This document shows, in pieces, positions 57,678 to 64,000 of a stretch of DNA of 64,000 bases. A program made the position numbers and the translations under genes. This DNA comes from Lineolata rhizophorae (taxonomy: Eukaryota; Ascomycota; Dothideomycetes; Lineolatales; Lineolataceae): NCBI GenBank assembly GCA_010093515.1, contig MU001675.1:143839-207838 (forward strand), written 5' to 3'. Numbering within the stretch: position 1 is the stretch's first letter; each line of letters begins with the position of its first letter. The notes under the pieces were generated by a model. It was given only the letters and a program-made list of their open reading frames with translations, searched no databases and had not been told where the DNA came from.

Positions 57678-58055
57678 ATGGACGCCTTGAAAGACCAGGC
57701 TTCGAAGTTCACTGGTGGCAGCTCTAGCGGAGAGCAGAAGCAGTCCTCCGGCCAGAAGGAGGATTACGTCGACAAGGGTGAGCTCTCTGGCTCCTCGGAT
57801 TGAACTCCTTCCATTAATTACCTCGCGATCGTTATACTGACCAGCCGTAACAATCTTCAGGAGTTGAATCTGCTGAGAAGAAGTTCGGCCTGAACGTGAG
57901 CCGCGAGCAAAACGAAGCGATGGTGAGCTTCTCCGACGCTGTTCTCTCAGCATGCAACCATTAACTAGTGCATTTCCTTTCCATAGACCGACCAGGCCCG
58001 CGAAATGTTCGAGAAGCAGACCGGGAAGGACGTCCCTGATAAGGTTTCGAACTAG
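57678..58055 (+). CDS. Small KEDYVDKG-type protein, copy 2
   Basis: Three exons, 57678-57777, 57861-57922 and 57987-58055, give 76 residues. The sequence runs MDALKDQASKF, a short Ser/Gln linker, KEDYVDKG, AEKKFGL, and the end AREMFEKQTGKDVPDKVSN. Exons 2 and 3 are 62 and 69 nt, identical in length to those of copy 1, and both introns are in the same phases. Only the linker in exon 1 differs in length. This is clear evidence of tandem duplication. All splice sites are standard (GTGAGC, GTGAGC). It uses more GC-ending codons than copy 1. Function is unknown; a stress role is inference from what I recall of the family and from the nearby AGGGG. Confidence 0.83.
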
Positions 58056-58443
58056 AGAAATACTTCTCGCTGGCGTGGTGCATGCGCAGAAGCAGGTTGC
58101 GGCATATTTGAGATAACGCACCTAATAATACAATGCCGAAAATATTTGAACGGCCCAATGAGAAGGAACATCTCTTGCATCTATCACAACCGTGTGGTAT
58201 ATCATGACAGGTATATACGCACTCTTTCTCGTGCGTCCGACATCTCGACGGAAATCTATCATATGTACGTGGGCATCCCTCATGCCCGCACTGTCTCCCA
58301 CACCGCACCCAGATCCAACCCGATTCAAACCATTAGGATCCAAAGACCTCACCCCATGATTCCACAACCTAAACTCATAACCCTCTCCAACACCCATAGT
58401 TCCCGCAAGCACCGCTCCCTCCAACGCCACTCTTTCCCCCCCA
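58056..58443. other. Convergent 3' region
   Basis: About 390 nt between copy 2 and the converging SEC14 gene. The open frame across it on the plus strand continues as a proline-rich antisense shadow of SEC14. Nothing else is seen. Confidence 0.6.
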
Positions 58444-60656
58444 CTACTTCGCTACCGCTTCCGCAACCGGCACCTCCTGCCCCGTCGTCCTACTCCTCAA
58501 AAACCCCTCCACCTTCCCGTCCTCCGCTCTCTCCACCCTCTCATCTCCCTTCCCCTCCACCCTCCCTCCACCCTCCTTCCTATCCTCTTCCTTCTCCTCC
58601 CCCTTCCCCCCTACCGCCCCCCTCACCGCCTCCCCCGCCCTCGCCACCATGCCCCCAACGCCCGACACCGCGCTCTTCGCCGACGCCACAACGCCCCCCG
58701 AGGCCTCCCCAGCGTCCTCATTCTCCGGCAACGGCCGCTCCTTCGCCGCCTGGCCCACCGTCCCGGGCTCCATCTGCGCCGTCTTGTCCCCGTGCCCGTG
58801 GTGCGTGACGGCGGGCGTGCCCGAGGCGAGCTGGCCGGCGGCGTGCGTGGCGTCCTGCGCCGCGTAGCGCGTCTCGGACGTGCCCGCGCGCCGGGCCGCC
58901 TGGGCCTCGGCCTCGGCCTGCCGCCGCGTCTGCTCGTCCGCCTTCTCCGCCGCGCCAGCCGCGCCCGGCTCGTCCTGCTCGACCGGCTCCCGACCCGCCG
59001 GCTGCTGGCCCTCGGTGCCCTGCACGGGCACCACGACCGCGGCCCGGACGTTGGCCGCCGAGCGATCCGACGGCGTGGTCGCCGCGCCCGACGGCGTCGT
59101 GGTGCCGCTCGGCGGCGGCCCCTCGTCCGCGGCCGCGGCCGCGAGCTCGTCGCTAGGCTGGGTGTCGGTGCCGACGCCTGTGGGCGGCTCCTTGCTGGCG
59201 TCGATCTGGGTGTTCTGGCGCGTCAAGCTGCCGTGCATCTGGCGGAGGGCCTTGACGCCGGCGTCGCGCAGCGTGGCGACGACGGTGTGGCGCAGCGCGC
59301 CGTCGGCCCCCGAGCCGCAGGCTACGGCCTGCATCTGGCCGGTCGCGGCGTCCATCTCCCATTTGACGGGCCCTGTCGGGATCGTGTTGATGCCGTTTTG
59401 CTGCGACGGGTTCTGCCATTGTAGGGCGGCGGCGATGTCAGGCTCAAGCACGGGCATCATGCCGAACTCGAAGTCGAGCTCGCCGCCGTACTTCTTGGGG
59501 ATGTTGGCCGGATCGATGTATTGCTGCAGCGTAGAGGCCGTGTTGGACGAGGTGAGGATGAAGATCTTGGACACGGTGATGGGGTCGAACCAGCGTTTGA
59601 TCCAGCCCCAGACGGTTGGGAAGAAGGCGGGCGCGCCGATGATCTGGGTTCGCGGTTATCGGAGTTAGCACGTTCCCTGGATACGGGTCGCCCTACCGGG
59701 AAAACGTCAAAAAGCGAAACCTACAAATATCCTATCCAGGGTTTCGGGATAATGCGCCGTAGCAAGCGTGCTCGCATCCTGCATGTGGTTCTTGAGGTTC
59801 CAGAACTGCTTTAGGCTGACGCGCGAAATATCGACGATGTTGTTGCTCTGGCTGATGGGCGTCTCGGGGTGGTTGCGCTCCTTGATGGCACTGCACAGCG
59901 GCATGACGAAGCGCGTCAGGTTTTCGTATAGGGCGAAGAGCCGCAGCATCTTGGTCGGGACTTTCGAGTTGGCCGGCTGCCCGGCGGCCGTGCTCGACTT
60001 GGCCGTCGAGTTAGTGTACTCGGACACCGCCTTCGAATTCAAGTGCGCGACCTCGAACAGGTAGACGGGAATGCCGCGGCGGTCGCGCCGCCCGGTCCAT
60101 TGCGGGTACTGCGAGTTTTTGCGGGCGCAGGGCGTTAGGTCTTAGCCACGGTTCTCTGGGGCAAAGGGATGGCGGAGAATCTCACAAGCCGCCGCGTCTG
60201 CTCATACTCGTCGACCGAGATGGTGTCATACAGCCGATCTAGGTTGTTCTCCTTGCGCCAATCCTCTGTATCCTTGAACTGTGCGAAGGCCTCCTTCGGA
60301 TTGAATCGCCGCGCGCGAAGATAGCGCCTATGCTCCTCCGCAAACAGGCCCCGGTGCCGCCGTGGTTAGCCTCATATTTTCTCGTTTCCGTGCGCCAGTC
60401 AGGTACCTAGATCGGTAGCCGGAGAAAACGACGCTCTGGATGGGTGGAACTGATCGGCTTACAGCAACGTTTCGTCGTCATGGGTCGCCTCGCGGTCCTC
60501 GCCCGGCTCCGGGCTCCCCGGCGTGTAGTACCCGCTGTCGGCGCAGATCTTCTTGAAGGCATCGAGCGCCTGCTGCTGGCCCTCGGTCAGGTGGCCCAGG
60601 TGTGCAGTCGGGTACTGGAACGAGTCGATGCGCGAGAGCTCGTCGCCGCCCGCCAT
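58444..60656 (-). CDS. SEC14-like CRAL-TRIO protein with long disordered tail
   Basis: Four exons on the minus strand: 60656-60463, 60327-60186, 60108-59725 and 59643-58444. The introns are 135, 77 and 81 nt and the phases close to 639 residues. Residues about 20-110 form the CRAL-TRIO N-terminal helix region (GQQQALDAFKKICAD, then TLLRYLRARRF joined across the first intron). Residues about 113-295 form the lipid-binding domain (RRGIPVYLFEVAHLN, NNIVDISRVSLKQFW, YPETLDRIF-IIGAPAFFPTVWGWIKRW, then IPKKYGGELDFEFG). SEC14 proteins move phosphatidylinositol and another lipid between membranes and support phosphoinositide signalling. The C-terminal 330 residues are rich in Ala, Gly, Pro, Thr and charged residues and look disordered, far longer than in yeast Sec14 (304 residues total). 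The tail reads in one exon with no stops. The start lies in a good context (GCCATG on the coding strand reads MAGGDELSR). Confidence 0.92.
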
Positions 60657-62858
60657 GATCGTCGTTGCTGCTGCTGCTGTTCGTCCCTAACAGTCCTTGG
60701 ATGTGCGAACGTCGCCCGCGTCAATTGCAACAGTGTGCAGATGCGAAGGGGGGAGACCGTGGAACAATAAACGGGCGCGAGGATGAGAGGCGGAGGAGAG
60801 GCAGAGGCAATGAATAGAGAAACAGGTGGGAAGAATGCGACAAACTTGTAGAGTCGTCCAAAGCGGTATGCTTGGTTGAACGGATTTTGTGAGAGCTGTG
60901 GAGCTGCGGGCCGCTCGCTTTTCCTCGCGGCCGCGGCCGGGCAACCTAGCGGACACGATCTGATCTCGTGCAGCGGAGACCCCGGCTGGCGGGATCCGGC
61001 GTGACGGTGTCAGCGGCTATGATGTCGCCGACTCCCCCAGTGAGCCGCCCTAGGTGACTTCTTCGCCGTGAGCTTGCCATTCCTTCGGCCTAGCGCTCCC
61101 AGAAGCCCCCGAAACGGCGTTCGGAATCGGCTCTATTTTTCGCCCCGATAACTTGGTAGCGACGCGCTCTACGAAGAATCCACAGCTGCAGCTATTGTAG
61201 GGGTATGAGGCCTTTTCTTTTCTCGAGCGCGAACTTTTGTCCGCAGCCAAGCCCAGTCTCCTCTATGTGGTGGAGCTAGCCGGACAAGCGCGAATTGGCC
61301 GCACGCAGGTCGAGCATGTTGTCAGTCATCCATTTTCTACTTTCCGACGCGGAGCGTGAGCCTTGCCCTGCACTGGCTCCGGCAGCGAGAAGACGACAGT
61401 GGTCCTTGGCGACGGTGGCGCCGCCGCGGCGGGCTGACGAGCCTCTAGGAACCCGCCGGAACGCCTCCTCTCCACACGAGCCGCCTCCCGACCATTTGGG
61501 CGAAACATGACGGTACGTTGGACCTTGCCTTTCTCTTTTTGCTTTCTATTCCCGTCCGTAGACACTCGGTCGGTGAGTCGTGCGGGGGCCAGTGCACCGG
61601 TGAGTAGTGACGATGGGGCCTTCAGTGGATTACACCGCACCATCCTAGGCTACCAGGTGATGCCATGTGGTGCGCCTTTTTATAGCTTATTGAGGCACCT
61701 CAGCATGCTAGCACATGTGCGATTGTTACTTACTCGTGGCGCTAGGCAGATCAAAACCATGCGAGAGAACGATCACGTCCCGGGCCCAAGTAACCTACCT
61801 CGTGGAGGACCCATTAGCCGCTCCCTGTAAGAGATCTGGTAACACACTCCATGTCATCCGGAGTGCCCGATCCTAGGAATCCCGGGCATTCGGGCAGCGG
61901 ATCCCTAATTCTCTCTGCTGTATAATCCTTTTGAACATGTGTCCGGGCAGCAGATGGAGCACAGGAAACGCTCCGAGGAGACTTCTCATCCTAAAATATC
62001 CTGTGGTGGCATGGATGCGTGCTCTCGCCGTCGGCGACTCAGCGCGCCGCCGACCTGATTGCTAAGGAAAGTCGCCGAACTTCTTTTATGCCGTGAATCA
62101 GACGAGCTTCGCGCCCGTAACTCAATAATGCCACGAACGTAAATCTACTTGTTAGAGTGGACTTGTATCACGTTGAAGAGGCCTTTCAGCGAAGGGCTGC
62201 GGCATCCTTATCTTAGCCAATGGTAAGCTTAGAGCGTATTTTGAATGCCAATTTCTGGAAACTCCACAGATGTGCCTGCTAAATGCGCATGTCTGCGGGG
62301 TATGTAGAGGATAACAGTTAGCATGGCGAGCCTTGCTTACACACCGCTTGTACTCTGAATATTCCAACGTGTTTGTAGAATTTCGGATGGCTCGACCTGA
62401 CCTGTTTGCTCCCAGATTTAGCTTTGTTTAGTGCAATATGCAAAATGTTAAAGATTTTAAGCTGAACGGCACAATCTGATTTATGAAAATAATCCACTTC
62501 TGACGTAACCACCAAGTGTTGACGACGCAACATTGAAAGCCTGGAGGCAATTAACGTCTTGAATGTTGCCTCGAAGCAACGAATGCATCTAAGTCGTCCC
62601 TGCACAATCTAATGGAAATTTGGACATTAAGGATTGACTTCCTTGTAACTTATCTTATTCTGTTTCGTACCGATGGATTTGCCAGTGGGTGAACTATTTT
62701 CTATGGCTTTATTTTTTATTTGTTTTCTTCCCCGGCTGGGGGGGCGTGTCCACCTCATCCAGAGAGAGGAAAAAGCGAAGCCGTTGAGTAAAAACAAAAG
62801 TTTTTATTCCATTCAGGTGTGGATCTTTCTTTCCCCTCCGCATGCTACCCACGCTCCT
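60657..62858. other. SEC14 upstream region and intergenic DNA, no convincing gene
   Basis: About 2.2 kb. It is GC-rich to about 61600, then falls to AT-richer DNA with stops in all frames. Open frames at 61326-61643 and 61507-61830 overlap on opposite strands and have no domain. The first few hundred nt probably contain the SEC14 promoter. Confidence 0.55.
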
Positions 62859-63182
62859 TCAAACGTCTTCGCAGAGTCCTCGGGCAGCAATGAAGGTCAA
62901 ATCGCTAAACAAGTCTTTTTCAACTAACTTCAGTTGTTGGATTCTCCAGTCAACTTCTCGCAGTTGATCGTTCGTAAGAGCAGGTCGTCCATGCGGCTTA
63001 GCGTTATGACGTCTTCTGGTGGATGGGCAACTTAAAATACGATAGCTAGTCCGATTAGGAATGCTAAAGAATCTAAAGACATGTCTCCCCCCGTATTTAT
63101 TTCCGTGACCGTCGCCGAAATCGCAGAGTGCCTTGACAGCGGCTTTCTTCGGAGCTGTGGGTTGGTGGGAGCGTACGAGCAC
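62859..63182 (-). mobile_element. Relic of a Tc1-like transposase N-terminus
   Basis: On the minus strand the frame reads VKALCDFGDGHGNKYGG, then HVFRFFSIPNRTSYRIL and RRRHNAKPHGRPALTNDQL. This resembles the N-terminal helix-turn-helix and linker of Tc1-like transposases common in Sordariomycetes. The frame ends at a stop after CEDV, and the same frame just beyond it continues RSVGSM, which fits the next block of the family, so the stop looks like a mutation. No DDE catalytic domain or terminal repeats were found. It is a non-functional fragment. The family call rests on recalled sequence pattern, not a search. Confidence 0.5.
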
Positions 63183-63860
63183 GTAGATTGTCTGTCATCT
63201 TCTCCTTTGTGCGAAGAGTTAGAGAATACCAATAAAAAAAAAGAAAAAAGGTTCAAATCCTACACAAATCCTGAGAGTAACTTCGTACTTGCCGTAAGAA
63301 GTAATGAGAAAAAGGAGATAGGGGAAAGAGGCGTTGAGGATGGAGCCCTCGCTTGCTTACAGGCGAACGCAATCTGAAGGGAAATATAAATCCGAATTTA
63401 GAGGATTTCGCCGGTTTTTTTCTGCCCATGCTCTTTCCTCGTTGCTAAGCATCTACCCTAGTTTAAACCCTAATCCGCACCCTTGCTTCTCCTTAACCTA
63501 AGCGCTGCCGCTTCTAACCTATATCTAAGGTTCCCTTAAAATCGTCCCCCTTTAGAAATAGTAATAGGTATATTATCTAGGCTTTATTATAGCGGGCCTC
63601 TCGCGTTTAAAAATAGCCTCTACCCCTAACTTCCTACCGGCTATAAGAACTAGACTCGCCTAGCCTCCTTTAATTTTATGGTCAAGTTTATATTATTAAT
63701 AGTTTAGTTCCTTAGTTATCTAGATACTATTGCCCGTTCCTTATTAAGGACTATAGATCTAAAGGTAGTCTAAAGTTGGGGTAAAGAATAATAATATGGT
63801 GTTACTACTTTTATATACTAGGGAAAGGTAATTAGAGCCGCTCTATACTCTAGCGTAATC
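63183..63860. other. AT-rich, TA-rich degenerate DNA beside a transposon
   Basis: From about 63420 the DNA is rich in TA dinucleotides and TAG/CTA trinucleotides, with stops in every frame. This is what C-to-T mutation of repeats (RIP) leaves behind, but I did not compute RIP indices. A 15-nt stretch at 63671-63685 matches 7149-7163. Confidence 0.45.
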
Positions 63861-64000
63861 CACCACGCAGTGACACCAACCACCTAGTGACACCGACGCG
63901 TCCATGACGCGCCCATCAACTTTGCCCACCAATTTCTCCACCAAAAATGCCCAAGAAGCTCTCCAAAGAATCTGATATCATACTCGCCATCGAATCTTTC
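63861..64000 (+). mobile_element. 5' end of a pogo/Fot-type DNA transposon, cut by the window edge
   Basis: The last 140 nt show a probable terminal region starting just after a TA near 63856. It includes two copies of AGTGACACC at 63869-63877 and 63886-63894, a common design of fungal Fot/pogo terminal repeats. The transposase start follows at 63947. The element lies directly against TA-rich degenerate DNA. The other end is outside the window, so terminal repeats and the TA target duplication cannot be confirmed. Confidence 0.6.
63947..64000 (+). CDS. Pogo-like transposase, N-terminal 18 residues only
   Basis: The frame begins ATG at 63947 and reads MPKKLSKESDIILAIESF to the window end with no stop. 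A short Lys/Ser-rich start followed by an amphipathic helix of this kind (K-E-S-D-I-L-A-I-E) opens the Psq/CENP-B-type DNA-binding domain of many fungal Fot-type transposases. With only 18 residues the family call depends on this pattern and on the repeat structure just upstream. Whether the element is intact cannot be judged here. Confidence 0.55.
   Translation, partial: MPKKLSKESDIILAIESF

Noticed and set aside
58146-58808. 220-codon plus-strand proline-rich frame
   Set aside because: Antisense shadow of the SEC14 tail, dominated by Pro and Ser.
58792-59668. Plus-strand frames of 210-260 codons
   Set aside because: Antisense of SEC14 exon 4.
63250-63262. tRNA suggested by GGTTCAAATCC
   Set aside because: It is preceded by an A-run and has no A-box or cloverleaf.
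63465-63476. Telomere repeat suggested by AAACCCTAATCC
   Set aside because: Only a single CCCTAA unit, no array.
1-64000. CRISPR array, rRNA operon or bacterial operon structure
   Set aside because: No regularly spaced repeats or rRNA sequence were seen, and spliced genes show this is a eukaryotic nuclear genome.

Overview
The window looks like nuclear DNA of a filamentous ascomycete, most likely a Sordariomycete. Genes are split by short GT-AG introns of about 45-200 nt, codons in core genes are strongly GC-biased, and the families are fungal: a HET-domain relic, a Str2-type cystathionine gamma-synthase, a SEC14 protein with a long tail, Tc1-like and pogo-like transposase fragments. One 250-nt run of N marks a scaffold gap. 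I identified the families by reading translations and recalling related proteins; no search was run.

The window is a mosaic of GC-rich blocks with mostly core genes and AT-richer islands with accessory genes and decayed DNA. Left to right: a possible membrane-protein fragment at the left edge; mitochondrial aconitase (2965-5549); an AT-richer island with an intact metallophosphoesterase (8715-9515) and two divergently transcribed genes whose products resemble the nucleotidyltransferase fold (10446-11199 minus, 12589-13394 plus); cystathionine gamma-synthase in eight exons (15326-17717); about 10 kb of GC-rich, repeat-studded DNA without a convincing gene; a C2H2 zinc-finger regulator (27691-29704); another 9.4 kb without a convincing gene, containing the assembly gap; and an intronless GTPBP1/2-like GTPase (39122-42958).

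After a 3.3-kb AT-richer gap come a glycosyltransferase with a GT31/fringe-like core (46222-47652 minus), a small Ser/Thr-rich single-pass membrane protein (48681-49465), an FBXO21-like protein with F-box, SirB1/transglutaminase-like and YccV domains (49915-52019 minus), a HET-domain pseudogene broken by stops and frameshifts (52925-54860), two small paralogous proteins of the KEDYVDKG type with matching intron positions (55584-55969 and 57678-58055), and a SEC14/CRAL-TRIO protein (58444-60656 minus). The right end is an AT-rich stretch with a Tc1-like transposase relic (about 62859-63182 minus) and the 5' end of a pogo/Fot-type transposon cut by the window edge.

Aconitase and cystathionine gamma-synthase are housekeeping metabolism (TCA cycle; methionine and cysteine interconversion). 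The gene order does not suggest a biosynthetic cluster. The least described features are the nucleotidyltransferase-like gene pair, the tandem KEDYVDKG proteins, and the two very long non-coding flanks of the C2H2 gene.
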